Positions 44,756 through 55,577 of a stretch of DNA of 64,000 nucleotides are shown here, in pieces. The notes beneath the pieces are model-generated. The model was not told the origin of the DNA and made no database searches. It saw nothing but the letters and a program-made list of their open reading frames with translations. Numbering within the stretch: position 1 is the stretch's first letter; each line of letters starts with the position of its first letter. Both the position numbers and the translations under genes were made by a program. The stretch covers positions 6,713,501 through 6,777,500 of the forward strand of contig JAGTTD010000010.1 of the NCBI GenBank assembly GCA_018398585.1, given 5' to 3'. Source of the DNA: Simmondsia chinensis (lineage: Eukaryota > Streptophyta > Magnoliopsida > Caryophyllales > Simmondsiaceae).

Positions 44756-45211
44756 TGATGCAGCAGGCTTGGCGTTAACAGGAGGAATTGCGCAAAGCTT
44801 GGCTTCAGCGAGTGTACCGGACAACTTGGCTCTACCGGATGTACTAGACGACTTGGCGGTACCGCCAAGACTCCTTTAACGCGTGAGGATCATGGGGGAG
44901 TCAGCTGGGATCTTCAATCACAGCAATCACAGGACGGTTATGGCAAGTGATCAAGCTTGATTTGGAAGATACCATTTTGTTTAGTGTAATTTGAATTTGA
45001 ATTGTTTTCCCGCTCTTAGTTTTCTTCCTCTATTTATAGGGAGAAATTGGGCTTAGTTGAGTTAGCTTAGTTTCCCATTTAAAAATTGAGTTTTCTAAAT
45101 TTTTGAGAATTCGATACTATGCCTTCTTTATTATTTTATTTCATTAATAAAATTCAAAGAGAAGGTCATTGAACCTTCCCGTACCCATTTGTCCATTCAC
45201 GTGATGCATCA
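44756..45211 (+). repeat. 3' LTR of the gypsy element (456 bp)
   Basis: It follows GGGGAGGA and starts TGATGCAGCAGG. About 110 bases rich in CTTGGC words near its start and about 60 bases near the TATA-like CTCTATTTATAGGG are absent from the 5' LTR. Confidence 0.85.
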
Positions 45212-45500
45212 ATTGGTTTTCTTCGAGTTTAGCCTCCAATCTTCATTATGATGCTTAATAGGTGTAGTTAAGATTATATTTAAGATTTGCTTCATTTCTT
45301 TTTTCTTTGTCTTTAATTTAGAATTTGAAATCTCTAAAATTGCAAGATTTGACATTGGCTAGTTTTTGGTGAAGATGGATACTTGTCTACAAATAGGATA
45401 GATAGATATTTAATTCAATACAAGGATGCTCTACATTTCTTGCACTTATAATACGTGTTTTAAATTTCATAAAAAGTGAAAAAAAATAACTCAAAAATAA
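45212..45500. other. AT-rich spacer, possible Helitron body
   Basis: No coding signal. It leads into the Helitron 3' terminus and may be part of that element. Confidence 0.35.
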
Positions 45501-45526
45501 CTTGTGCATCGCACAAGAAAAACTAG
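45501..45526 (+). mobile_element. Helitron 3' terminus
   Basis: CTTGTGCATCGCACAAG forms a perfect 7-bp stem, followed by AAAAA and CTAG, then T at 45527. Hairpin, short spacer, CTRR and a T target base match Helitron 3' ends. It shares the TGCATCGCA loop with the terminus at 28517-28544 on the other strand. The 5' end was not located. Confidence 0.65.
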
Positions 45527-47240
45527 TGTTAAATAATGTTCAACTCTCAATTTTCTATTTGGGTTTTATTGGTTGTTCCATTTAGTATAATTAATCTCTT
45601 ACAATTTTTATTTAAAGGTTGAATACAAGCTTGAAGATAAAAGATGCACTACAGGGTTATAAAACAAGATGGACAAAAATAAGAAATCTCAAGCCTAAAG
45701 GCATCAAAAGAGCGAAGACATTAGCAGGAACGAACATAGCTACTTAGACCAAAATTGATTTCTGACATATTTCGGGTATTTTTTAAGCAATTGCTTTTCG
45801 TGTAGCAGTTAGGCTATCCATTCCTCAAGTGTGAGCTCGTATCTCCCATCCCTTGATATTGGTGGGACTTATTTTGTTTTACATCGGTAATTCATGGGGG
45901 AAGGGGAAGCTAGATTCAAATCCGCATCCATGGGTTGGCCAACTACGTCCTCGAACATTGAAACAAAACGGAGATTTACTATTGGCAGGACTTATTAGGA
46001 TAATATGTTACTCCTAGCTTTAAAAAAAAAAAAAAAGGGGGAGAGGGGGGGGGGGGGGGGGGGGGGGGGGGGTATATTTGACTTTTGGTCAAAAATTAGA
46101 GTAAACCCCAGTTTCTGAACCAAAAAATGCCCTCAACATAATTTTTTAGTAACTAAATATAATTTATCATGTTATTCAATTCACAGTTGAAGATAGTGTT
46201 GAAAACAATAGAAAGGTTAATCAAAAAATAGAACAAGTAGAGGTGGTTTATGGGACGGCTTAATCCATCACTTGATTTGCTAATGAACCTGCCACATTGG
46301 CCTATTAGTTAACTGGTCCGACCGATGTAGATCAACATAGTAAACATATGGAGTCATACCTTAGGATCTTTTATTTCTTTGACCCGATCCAACCAAACTA
46401 ATCATTTAAACCAATGATTAGCCTAAAATAAATCTCACTCGTATAAAACTGTTGAAAACTAGTATGATCCATATTGTTAACACAGGTTAGACTTGTTTTT
46501 AATCATGTACATCATACAACTCTAACCCATGTAACAAATTACGGTTAAGCATGGGAAAGGTGTTGACTGTATCAGGGACTGGAACGTGAAATAAGAGAAA
46601 GAAGAGAGGGAAAAAAAAAATTAAGGTAAATTTATATTATTTGTGTTTACTAAAAGAGTTAAAAGGTTAAATTAATGTCCAAAGAATTGATTATGTTTAA
46701 TAACATAGGTTTAAGGGGTCTTTTTTAATTAATATAATAAAAATGAGTTGTTTAATAAAATTACTAGTGTTATCTCATAAGATGTGCAGATAATGTTTAC
46801 ATTATAAGAAAATGTCATATGTCACATTTGCCAAGTTTTATTATTTAAATTTTAAATGTCATACTTAACTTTTTATTAACATGATTTTTTTTTTTTTTTT
46901 TCAATTCTTACGATTATTGTTAGTATATTTTCAATTTTGATATAACAATAATATTACTTTAATGCTTAAATTATTTTTTACAAAAATAGTTTTTTAAATA
47001 TCTCTCAAGTGTTTTATCAAACCTTATACACACGTGTTCATATAAAGTTGGTGAAAAAGGCTTCTAATAATATAGACCCTCTGAAAATATAACATTAAAC
47101 ATTTAAAGACTTTTAGAGTTTAAAAGAGGAATTAACTCCTTAATAATATATAGAGATTCGGGGGTAAATTCTTGAAATTAAATGTGAATGTTGCCTCTCA
47201 TGTGTATGATTGCATAGTATAGAGGAATGAGACTATTTTA
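45527..47240. other. AT-rich spacer with homopolymer run
   Basis: No gene seen. It contains an A run then a G run of about 28 bases near 46021-46072, and a tRNA-like CGTGTAGCAGTTAGGC at about 45800 that may be a SINE head. Confidence 0.4.
46036..46072. repeat. poly-G tract
   Basis: A nearly pure G run (one A interruption) after about fourteen A. It could form a quadruplex, and its length is likely unreliable. Confidence 0.8.
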
Positions 47241-47605
47241 GGGCAAACTACACATTAATATCATAAGTTTTGGTGTATTAATTTTCTAATTCACAATTTT
47301 TTGTAAAATAATTTTTAATTTAAAAGTTACATATATTTAATAAAATAGTATAAATAACAATATGAATTGATGTAAAACTTATTGCTATTTATTGGTAAAA
47401 CAACCATGTCCTTGCTAGCTATTTCCTTCATATATTTTGCATTGCTACGGAAAAAAGTTAAATAAGAGACCTACCTTTATGCCTTTACACACCAATGTTT
47501 GAACAATTTTATTAAACCAATGTGATTTTTTTATTTTATAAAATCTATAGACTAAAATATTAACACACTAAACCTTAAAATACCAATATATAATTTATTC
47601 ATTAT
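47241..47605. repeat. small foldback (MITE-like) element
   Basis: CAAACTACACATTAATATCA at the left is echoed, reversed, by TACCAATATATAATTTATTC at the right, with GTGTATTAA against TTAACACAC inside. AT-rich, non-coding. Confidence 0.45.
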
Positions 47606-48074
47606 TTGACTCTATATTTATACCAAAATTTCCAGCCTTAACACCTAGTTTTTCTTCGCCCTGGGGCTTTATTGTGTTCAAAAACACTTATTTTTTCAAA
47701 TCGTAAAACCTAAGCCCCATTATCATTTTTTTTTTTTTAATAGAATGCATTAACACCATGCAAGAGAAGAACTACAAAAATGATTTTAATTGATATATGG
47801 AATATGAGACAATCACTAATGTAATTCAGAAGATTCTATCCTCTTAATTATCAAAAAAAAAAAAAAAATTATACACAACACAAGACGTGGAACATGCCGT
47901 GGTTTTGTATGTTACATTAACCCCCATTAGTCAAAGATCCCCAAAAGTTTCTAACTTTGAACAATGGTTTAGAATTGTCTAGTTTCGCTGGTTAGGTCCC
48001 TAAGGAAATGTCTTTTAAGTGGAATGTTCACGACTCCTTCCACGACAAATCACGTTCAACAACTATAATAAGAG
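47606..48074. other. AT-rich spacer
   Basis: No recognisable feature. Confidence 0.4.
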
Positions 48075-48270
48075 GGGTTCACAATGGATATCCTCACTAT
48101 TGTGGATAATATTCCTCTCATTATTCATCAATGCGTCTAGGCCAATGTTGTCAATCATTATTTTCAAGAAGCCAATAGAACTGCAGATTAGTTAGTAAAA
48201 TCAGTTATAGAGGCTCTAGACTTTTAGTATGGGATCACCCCATAGACAAAGCCCTAACTTTACTTATGCT
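48075..48270 (+). pseudogene. LINE RNase H remnant
   Basis: The plus-strand frame reads IVDNIPLIIHQCV, a stop, then NVVNHYFQEANRTAD, a stop and LVKSVIEAL. The REAN-x-x-AD-x-L-A-K motif ends the RNase H-like domain of plant LINE polyproteins. Only this tail is recognisable. Confidence 0.5.
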
Positions 48271-48737
48271 TGACAATATTCTAGGCCATGCACCTCATCT
48301 GTCACTCATGAATCTAAAGTTCACTCACGAATCTAAAGTTGTATGTCTTTACCTCTTTAAAAAAAGAGGTGTTTAAAAGAGATTCCGATGAGAGCTTCAT
48401 TTTCGTTTTTTAAGTTCCAATGCATTATATATAGCTCCAATCATGTAGAATTTTTTCTATGTGATTCATCACTAACAACTTTGCATCAGAAGATTGGTTG
48501 TTACAACGTGATATTGTCTTCAATTTGTCTTTTGCTTTTGTAGTCTCCTAAATGCATTCACCCAACATGTTCCATGGAAGTAGAATTTACTTGTAAACAA
48601 AATCCAATATTTACTGGTTAGGGCCTATGGATGGTTTTATACTTCGACATACCACATTACAGGAATGTCTATTGGTTTGAAGTATGAATATTGCACAAAT
48701 CCATCTCATAGCTTGTGCTTAAATTATGTTAATATTC

Positions 48738-49476
48738 TGTCACGAGCCCAAGGGTTAGTGACAGGATATTCACGGACCTAAGTTGGTGATGGTGAAATAG
48801 AGTTTAGGTGAGAAGAGAAATAGATAGAATTTAGATGGGAGAGAATTAGAATTAGAGTATGGGATGAGAAAGAATTAAAAATATTAAGATGAGGAGAGAA
48901 GAAGAGTTTAAGATGAGAAAGATAGAAAATTCATTCATATATTTTTTGGATGCTTCATTACAAGTACATAAGCTTCATATTTATAGTGCTAAGGCACCAA
49001 CTACTTGCATTAACTACAAAAGCTAAGTTCATGAACTAATCTTAATGCATGCTCATCCTCCCAAAGTCACATGTGACTTCAAGGGAAAATGGAGGGAAAC
49101 ACCTAGGAAAAATGGAGGGAAAACTCTTGGAATTCCCTTTGAAAACTTGGGCATCAAGGACCGGTTGGGCCAAGACAAGACACAGCCCAACTCAAGGACA
49201 CATGGGCTGCCCAAGGCAAGCTAAGACACAGGACCTACTAGGCCTTGACAAGGCCCAGGCGCGGGCCTAGGACAGTGAATGGGCTGCACTTATGACAAGC
49301 CCATGACAACCCAAATACCTACTTAGCTATTTTTAGATAAAAGGACCTATTCACAAAGCCTCTAGAGCATTTTAGAATATTTCGGGTAAAATTTAAGACA
49401 AAAAAATATAATAAAAAAACTATAATTATGCGTCTTTGAAAAGCCCCGGATAAGGTCATGGTCAAGGATCGTGACA
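48738..49476 (-). repeat. solo LTR with perfect 5-bp target duplication
   Basis: TGTCACGAGCCC at the left and GGATCGTGACA at the right are near-perfect inverted ends of LTR type. TATTC flanks both sides (48733-48737 and 49477-49481). No internal region or partner LTR exists. A TATA-like CTATAAATA on the minus strand (about 48985) suggests minus orientation. It does not resemble the other LTRs here, so it is the only trace of its family in the window. Confidence 0.85.
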
Positions 49477-49624
49477 TATTCAAAGTGAGGGCTATCGAGA
49501 TTCAAACATGTAACCGTTTAGTCAAAAAAACTCTTATACCATTCTAAGGAATCAACTTTCCTAGAAAACTTATACTAATAGGTTAATACTAAAAAATAGT
49601 TTTATATTTTAATATTTACTTTTG

Positions 49625-49696
49625 AATTATTTGTAAATCAAAATGGCTGGCTGATACTTTACTCTGGTAGAGATTAGAAGATATTTGTTAGTATTA
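49625..49696 (+). repeat. left arm of an inverted repeat, first part
   Basis: TTATTTGTAAATCA, CTTTACTCT and TTAGAAGATATT match, reversed, sequence at 55330-55400. The arm continues after the copia insertion at 55041. Confidence 0.75.
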
Positions 49697-49891
49697 GTAA
49701 TTAGAGTATTCTAGTGTAGGAAAGTTATACTAGAATTCTCTAAAGTGACTCCCTATCCTCAAAGCATAGTAGTATAAGTAAGGACTTTATTGTACTTTTT
49801 CCTTCTAGTTCTCTTTGTACAAAAGGACCCTATGTACTTATTCATTTTCATTCAATCATACAATATGTTAAAGGTATTTCTTCTATTATCA
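49697..49891 (+). repeat. 5' LTR of the copia element
   Basis: GTAATTAGAG (the expected leading T lost) to ATTATCA; shares CTATCCTCAAAGCATAGT and TCATTTTCATTCAA with the 3' LTR. Confidence 0.8.
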
Positions 49892-49893
49892 TA

Positions 49894-49905
49894 TGGTATT
49901 GGAGA
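49894..49905 (+). promoter_or_regulatory. primer binding site, worn
   Basis: TGGTATTGGAGA against the usual TGGTATCAGAGC, two bases after the LTR. Confidence 0.75.
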
Positions 49906-50062
49906 CATTTTCTTATTGAAATTTGTGCTCTGGATCCCCTCGCTTTCGTTTTAATTTGTTGCATAATTTTTTATTTTTCCACTTAAAGTTCTCTATTTAG
50001 ATTAGGGTTAATTTTACTTTACTCTCTTTTCTTTCTCTCCTCTCAATTACTTTATTTCTCTT

Positions 50063-51290
50063 ATGGCTAAGCTAATCACCCCACCACCAGTGCATGCCGC
50101 CCCCTAGCGTCATCAGTTCCGGCACAGTGGAACACATTGCCGCCACCACTCTGGGGGCTGGACAGAACCCTGGCCATCCCCCCCACCCCCACCCCCACCC
50201 CCGCGTGTACTTCCCCGCTCTAGATGGCGGACGTGTCTAATCCTCTCCATATTGGTACCAAGGTCGCCAATCCCCACCTCCTTAGCAACTGAATACCGGT
50301 GTCGCCATCTCCGATATTTTGTTGTCTTTTCCAAGGTCAACAATGTCCTAAACCCTACTGGGCGTCTCACCACCACCGTCCCTCCCTCCCTTCACCATCA
50401 GTGGCAGTGGCTTGTTCGGGTCAGCAGTAGGCCCACTCCCTGGTGTCGGGCAGCCCACTGCCACCAACCCCCCTCGTAGGAGTCATCTTTCACTCACTCT
50501 CAATCTTTTTTACTCCATTTATCTAATATCTTTAGTATAGTCACTGTAAAACTCGAAAATACAATTGATTATCCCACTTGACGGGAACAATTTTATATGA
50601 TTTTAATGGCTAATCAAATATTGGGATTTATTATCGGCTCTTACACTTGCCCCACCACTCACATTACAAACTCAATTGGTCAACTTGAACAAAGCCCTGA
50701 ATACTTAGCATGGGTAAGAGTAGACCAAATGCTATGATCATGTATTGCTACCACACTCTTACAATCTCTCCTCAATGATATTGTTCGCCAACCAACAGCT
50801 AAGTCCATGTGGGATGCCCTTGCCAAGCGGTTTCGAGATCACTCAATGGCCAAAGAATTCGACCTTAGATTCCAAATCACAACCCATAAGAAAGATGGGA
50901 AAACTATGGACGTTTATCTCACCGAACTAAAATCAATGGCCGATGACCTTGTAGCCATAAATTGTCCTATATCTACCAGAGAACTCACTAATTATGTGCT
51001 TTTTGGATTTCCGCCTGAATATGCAGCTTTTTCTACTTTTTTAAGAAACACCTCTCCCTCTTTAGATTTTGAAAAACTCAAAACCATTCTTCTAAATGAA
51101 GAGGTTGTTCACAATTGTTGCCGAGCATGCTCAAACCCTGAACCCAATTATGCCTTAGTTGTTGCAGGCACAGGTAACACAGGACAAAACCAGGGTCGTG
51201 GAGGTCGTGGACGAGGTCGAGGTTGCAACAAAGGCTGTGGGGGTCGAGGGGGCTGTAATGGGAACCAAGGCCACTAACCGCATAACAATT
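50063..51290 (+). pseudogene. copia gag (UBN2-type, Gly/Arg tail)
   Basis: An ATG at 50064 opens a short Pro-rich frame. The capsid core is at 50807-51277: MWDALAKRF, KKDGKTMDVYLTELKSMADDL, STRELTNYVLFGFPPEY, LKTILLNEEV. A Gly/Arg-rich tail (GRGGRGRGRG) ends it. It has the same organisation as the gag at 9157-10305. The part between 50100 and 50800 is out of frame. Confidence 0.85.
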
Positions 51291-51519
51291 CAAGACATCA
51301 CCAATCCGGTCAGCATGGACATGTACCCAACACTCTGCCCCACTAGATTCAGCTGATCAGTTCACCCTCCACTGGCCCAGGTGTACTTGGTCCAGAACCT
51401 CCCTTCTGTTAGATCTACTCCCAAGTTGGGCACCCTGCTTTATTATGCCCACATCAGTTTGACTCCAACTCCTATCTTGATCCCTCTCAATCCTTCTCTA
51501 CCATGACCATAGGAGAATC

Positions 51520-51690
51520 AAATGACTACAATTGGTATCCTGATTCAGGCGCATCTAACCATATGACACCATAAGTAGGTACTCTTTGTAACCTTTTTTC
51601 CATACAAGGGTCATAAACATGTACTTGTAGGAGATGGCGCGCTCTTCTATTATCCATACAAAAATCCAAGCCGCAAAAACTAAACGATGT
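51520..51690 (+). pseudogene. copia protease fragment
   Basis: WYPDSGASNHMTP gives the aspartic protease signature with its Asp, followed by a stop and frame changes. Confidence 0.75.
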
Positions 51691-52730
51691 TCTCTTGGTT
51701 CCCCAACTAACTCACAATCTTCTTTCTATCAAGAAATTATGTCAAGATAACAATTGTACGGTTGAATTTGACTTGGATCGTTTTTGTGTTAAGGGCAAAG
51801 CTATAGCGACACTCCTTGTTCAAATACGAGGTAATAGACCACTGTATAGCTTCTCGCCCCACATGACCGGACTAGTGCCTCAAGCAAGCTCCAAGACACT
51901 TCGGCATCAACATCTAGGACACATACGTAGTCATGTTTTAAGCATTTTATTTAAACGGAACATTATTCCTTCCTCTCGATTTTTGGATTTTTGTCACATT
52001 TGTTGTTTAGGGAAGGCTCATCGCTTACCTTTTGAACGAGTACTTCACACTACTAATGCACCATTACAAATAATTCACTCAGATCTATAGCAATCTACCG
52101 TGCATTCTACATTTACTTATAAATACTACGTCATTTTTGTCGATGATTTTTTTTCGCTTCACTTGGCTATATCCAATGCAATACAAATCTGAAGCATATG
52201 ACAATTTCACCACTTTCAAAAATCTGGTTGAAAATTAATTGAACTTAAAAATCAAAATTTTTCAAAGTGATGGAGGTCATGAATTTCATCATAAATATAT
52301 GGCTAGCCTCTGTTGTAGCTACAGCATCCATTTTTGCCTTTCATGTCATGATACTCCACAACAAAATGGAGTGTTAGAACGAAAGCATCGGAATTTACTT
52401 GAAATGACATGCAATCTTTTGATTCAAGCAAAGCTACCCTATAGGTTTTGGGATGACGCTAAATGTACCGCGTGCTTTACTATAAATCGACTTCCAACCA
52501 CGCTTTCTCCGTTTGAAAAACTCTCCAACAAAATTCTGGATTATAACCTTTTTCGTGTTTTTGGGTGTGAATGTTACCCCAACCTCACACCGTGTTTTAT
52601 CCATAAATAGGCGCTTCGATCCACCCCTTGCATTTTCTTAGGATATCCACTCCTTGCATTTTCTAAGGATATGTTGTTTGATACAAAGGTTATCGATGCT
52701 TTGACCCTAAAACAAATCAAATTTATATAA
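51691..52730 (+). pseudogene. copia pre-integrase and integrase
   Basis: VPQLTHNLLSIKKLCQDNN and LRHQHLGHI ... CHICCLGKAHRLPFE give the zinc region. IIHSDL holds the first Asp, FQSDGGHEF the second (with Gly for the usual Asn) and TPQQNGVLERKHRNLLE the Glu. DYNLFRVFGCECYPNLTP marks the exit. Stops at 52088 and 52236 and a frameshift near 52130 break it. Confidence 0.88.
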
Positions 52731-53300
52731 ACCGTGATGTCATTTTTAATGAGCAAAGTTTCCCTGTACACGAATTAACGCATGATACATTATTGACCAA
52801 CACACAATTTCCCTTAATCCACTCACCTCCCCTGATCCCCGTCACTGCAACACATCCAACAGTACATACCATAAGGGGACACCCGGCTCGCAGCCCCAAC
52901 AGCTCCCCAATCGCACCTCCTCTCACCCCCCCCCCCCCCCCCCCCCCCCCCCCACCCAACCCCTTGCTGATGCTATTACCTCGGGAACCCTCGCTGAGGA
53001 CCTTCCTCACCCGATCCAACGCACAAGCAGAAGCTCAAGTCCCTATCTAACCCAGCCTGACAACAATAATAGAATGATAGACTTGAACTCACCCCTCCTA
53101 ATCAACAACGATAACCCCTCCCCACTGCCTGACTGTGAATCTCCACCCGCCATAGAGCCGAACCCGCATCAACCAGACTCTATGCGGAGCAGCAATGGAT
53201 CTCCGACCACTGCTCACGCAAATGTACAATTGATGCATATTTGACTTAAAGATGGGATTCGTAAAACTAAATATCCATTGTCTTTAACATTTATAACCAT
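52731..53300 (+). pseudogene. copia linker with 28-base poly-C run
   Basis: The Pro-rich linker between integrase and reverse transcriptase contains a run of 28 C at 52926-52953. The run probably grew by slippage in CCC codons and may be miscounted. Confidence 0.75.
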
Positions 53301-54180
53301 AATTCAAGAACTAACATGCTATTCTCCGGTAATAAAAAACCCGTAATGGCAAGAAGCCATGGCTCATGAATTCAATATTTAATTCAAAATTAAATGTGCG
53401 AACTAGTTCCTCAATACCCCTCTAAGAACCTTGTAAGAAGTACTTGGAAATACCAAGTGAAGTATAAACCAGATGGATCCAGAAACTATTTTAAAGCTCA
53501 CCTTGTAGCACAAGGTTTTCATCAATGTGAAGGGATTGATTTTTGGGAAACTTTCAGTCCCATAGTCAAACCTGCCACTGTTTGATTTATATTTTCACTA
53601 GCTATTTCAAGCAACTGGTTGATACGCCAACTTGATGTTAAAAATGTTTTCCTACATGGCTTATTAAAAGAAGAAGTTTACATGAAGCAACCTGAAGGGT
53701 TTATTCACCAAAAATTCACAACCTATGTGTGTCGACTGCGCAAAGCTCTTCATGGCCTAAAACAAGCCCCTCGGGCATGGTTTCAATGGTTCAATTCCTT
53801 CCTTCCAAGGCTAGAATCAGTTGTAGTCATGTTGACCCCTCCATGTTCGTTCTCAAATCTCGTAATTATATCATTTGTCTCCTACTCTATGTCAAAGACA
53901 TCATTCTCACAGGTTCCCCAATTGCCCCTCTCTTGGCCCTCATATGAGACCTCTCCTCTCAATTCGAAATGAAAGACCTAGGACCCTTTAGTACTTCCTA
54001 GGCATAGAAGCAAAATGCTCACCATCAAATCTCTTTCTCTCACAACATAAATATACAATTGACCTCTCAATCAAAAACAACATGCAAGATGCAAAACCCA
54101 TCAAAACTCTCCTTCTGGCTCGAGCACACCTCTCGGCCACAGATGGTGAAACCCTAGCCGACCTGACCGAAACTTAGGAG
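53301..54180 (+). pseudogene. copia reverse transcriptase
   Basis: LVRSTWKYQVKYKPDGS, LVAQGFHQCEGIDFWETFSPIVKPATV, IRQLDVKNVFLHGLLKEEVYMKQPEGF and LRKALHGLKQAPRAW are clear. In a second frame LLYVKDIILTG stands where YVDDIILTG is expected, an Asp-to-Lys replacement in the catalytic VDD motif. Frameshifts follow near 53800 and 53990. Confidence 0.9.
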
Positions 54181-54826
54181 TGTTGTGGCTGCACTTCAAT
54201 ACCTGACTATGACTCGTCCTGATATATTTTATGCGGTTAACCTTGTTTCTCAATTTATGCATGCTCCCAAGCAAGTTGTTAAGCGCATCCTTCTCTACCT
54301 CAAAAGCACACCCGACCATGGTCTAATCCTAGCTTCCGGAACTTGCAACACCATCATGGTTTATGCTGATGCCGACTGGAGAGGTTGTCCTAACACTCAT
54401 CGATCCACCACTGGATATGCCCTCTTCCTTGGAGCGAACCTCATCTCATGGTGTGCTAAGAAACAATCTACAATCTCCAAAGCCAGTACCGAATCCAAAT
54501 ACCGTGCCGTTACAAAAGTTGTTACTGAATGTGACTGGAACCGCTACCCGATGCGAGACCTTGGCCTCAAGCACCCTGGGCCTATTACCTTATACTGTGA
54601 TAACGTCTCAGCCTCCTACATAGCTGCGAATCCCGTCTCAAATGATTGCAGCAAATATGTTGACATTGACTTCCACTACATTCGAAAAAAGGTAGTCAAA
54701 GGTGATATTCAAGTCCTCTACACTTTGACAAGAAAACAAATTGCTAACATCTTCATTAAAGGACTGTACACGGATCGCTCCTATCACAAGTCCAACGTGC
54801 ATGTTGTTCCACCTCGTCTAGCTTGA
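54181..54826 (+). pseudogene. copia RNase H
   Basis: A 213-residue open frame from the end of reverse transcriptase (ALQYLTMTRPDIFYAVN) through RNase H: VYADADWRGCPNTHRST, ISWCAKKQSTISKASTESKYRAV, LYCDNVSASYIAANPVS and VDIDFHYIRKKVVKG. It is the best preserved part of this element and very similar to the fragment at 1-673. Without upstream frame it is not expected to be translated as such. Confidence 0.9.
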
Positions 54827-54831
54827 AGGGA

Positions 54832-55035
54832 CCTATTAGAGTACTCAATATTCTAGTATGGGAAAGTCATGCAAGAGTTTTCTAGATTGACTCTCCTATC
54901 CTCAAAGCATAGTTGTATAAGCAAGGGGCTTTAAAGTACTTTTCCCTTTTAGGTCTCTCTATGTAAAGCGACCCCATGTGCTCATTCATTTTCATTCAAG
55001 CATTTAATCTATTAGACGTGTTTCTTATATTTCCA
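54832..55035 (+). repeat. 3' LTR of the copia element
   Basis: It follows the purine run GAAGGGA, begins CCTATTAGAG and ends TTTCCA before TATTA. Confidence 0.8.
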
Positions 55036-55040
55036 TATTA

Positions 55041-55400
55041 ATAGTTAGATTAGTGTTAGCCTTTTCTCCATATAAATAGATTTTGGTTGTGTATATTTTA
55101 TTCATTTCCCACCTCTCTTCTGCCTGTTCATTACTTTGCTTTGATATCATGAAAGAAGATGAAAGTAAAGGAGATTGAGTTCTCCAACAATGGCTGAAGG
55201 AGCAAAGTAATGAACTGGAAGAAGAGAGGTGAGAGAAAATCTCTACTTCATTGTATTTTGAATGAATAAAATATACACAAGTAAAAGCTAATTATATGGA
55301 ACAAAGGCTAAAACTAATCCAACTATTACCAACAAAATATCTTCTAACGTTTACTAGAGTAAAGAATCATCTAACCAGTTTGATTTACAAATAATTACAT
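55041..55400. repeat. inverted repeat: rest of left arm, loop and right arm
   Basis: The left arm continues at 55041-55144 (ATAGTTAGATTAG, ATATAAATAG, CTCTCTTC, TTCATTACTTTGCT). A loop of about 50 bases follows. The right arm 55196-55400 is the reverse complement (AGCAAAGTAATGAAC, GAAGAGAGG, AATAAAATATACAC, CTAATCCAACTATTACC). TTTGATATCATGA beside the left arm is similar to a primer site, so the arms may be LTR-like. Together with 49625-49696 this was one hairpin of about 180-base arms. Confidence 0.7.
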
Positions 55401-55577
55401 GGACTAAATACATATGACAAAATAATAAAAAGCTCTAAGAGTCCTGTTCATGCCTATAAAGGCGGGCTTTATAGCTAACTAGTTTACACTTTACAAAGTT
55501 GAGCATCGCAAGGGTTGACCCCCTTATAGCTCGACTTTGATCATGATGTACACCTAGCTCTTGAGTATTCTTTATAT
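55401..55577. other. spacer
   Basis: No recognisable feature between the inverted repeat and the next LTR. Confidence 0.4.

Larger units (their letters stand above)
39912..45211 (+). mobile_element. Ty3/gypsy retrotransposon, inactive, with unequal LTRs and an internal SINE
   Basis: LTRs 39912-40191 and 44756-45211 share TGATGCAGC and GCATCA ends. Primer site, gag, SINE, zinc knuckle, protease, reverse transcriptase, RNase H, integrase and polypurine GGGGAGGA follow in gypsy order on the plus strand. The flanks CATGG and ATTGG do not form a clean target duplication. Frameshifts, stops and an integrase deletion inactivate it. Its LTR family is that of the solo LTR at 5491 and the element at 55.6-58.3 kb. 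Confidence 0.92.
49697..55035 (+). mobile_element. Ty1/copia retrotransposon, inactive
   Basis: LTRs 49697-49891 and 54832-55035 bound a primer site, gag, protease, integrase, reverse transcriptase and RNase H in copia order. TATTA at 49692-49696 and 55036-55040 is a perfect 5-bp target duplication. The true left end is set by the inverted repeat it disrupted: sequence left of 49697 pairs with the 55.2-55.4 kb arm. Stops and frameshifts occur throughout. It is related to the copia tail at 1-870. Confidence 0.92.

Noticed and set aside
44523..44879. A 118-codon frame that could pass for a separate gene
   Set aside because: It is the C-terminal end of the gypsy integrase read on into the 3' LTR.
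49686..49697. TGTTAGTATTAG as the start of the copia 5' LTR
   Set aside because: Its match in the right arm of the inverted repeat shows that it is flanking sequence; the LTR starts at 49697.
50113..50479. Gly- and Pro-rich frames on both strands
   Set aside because: Low-complexity part of the copia gag leader with no domain.
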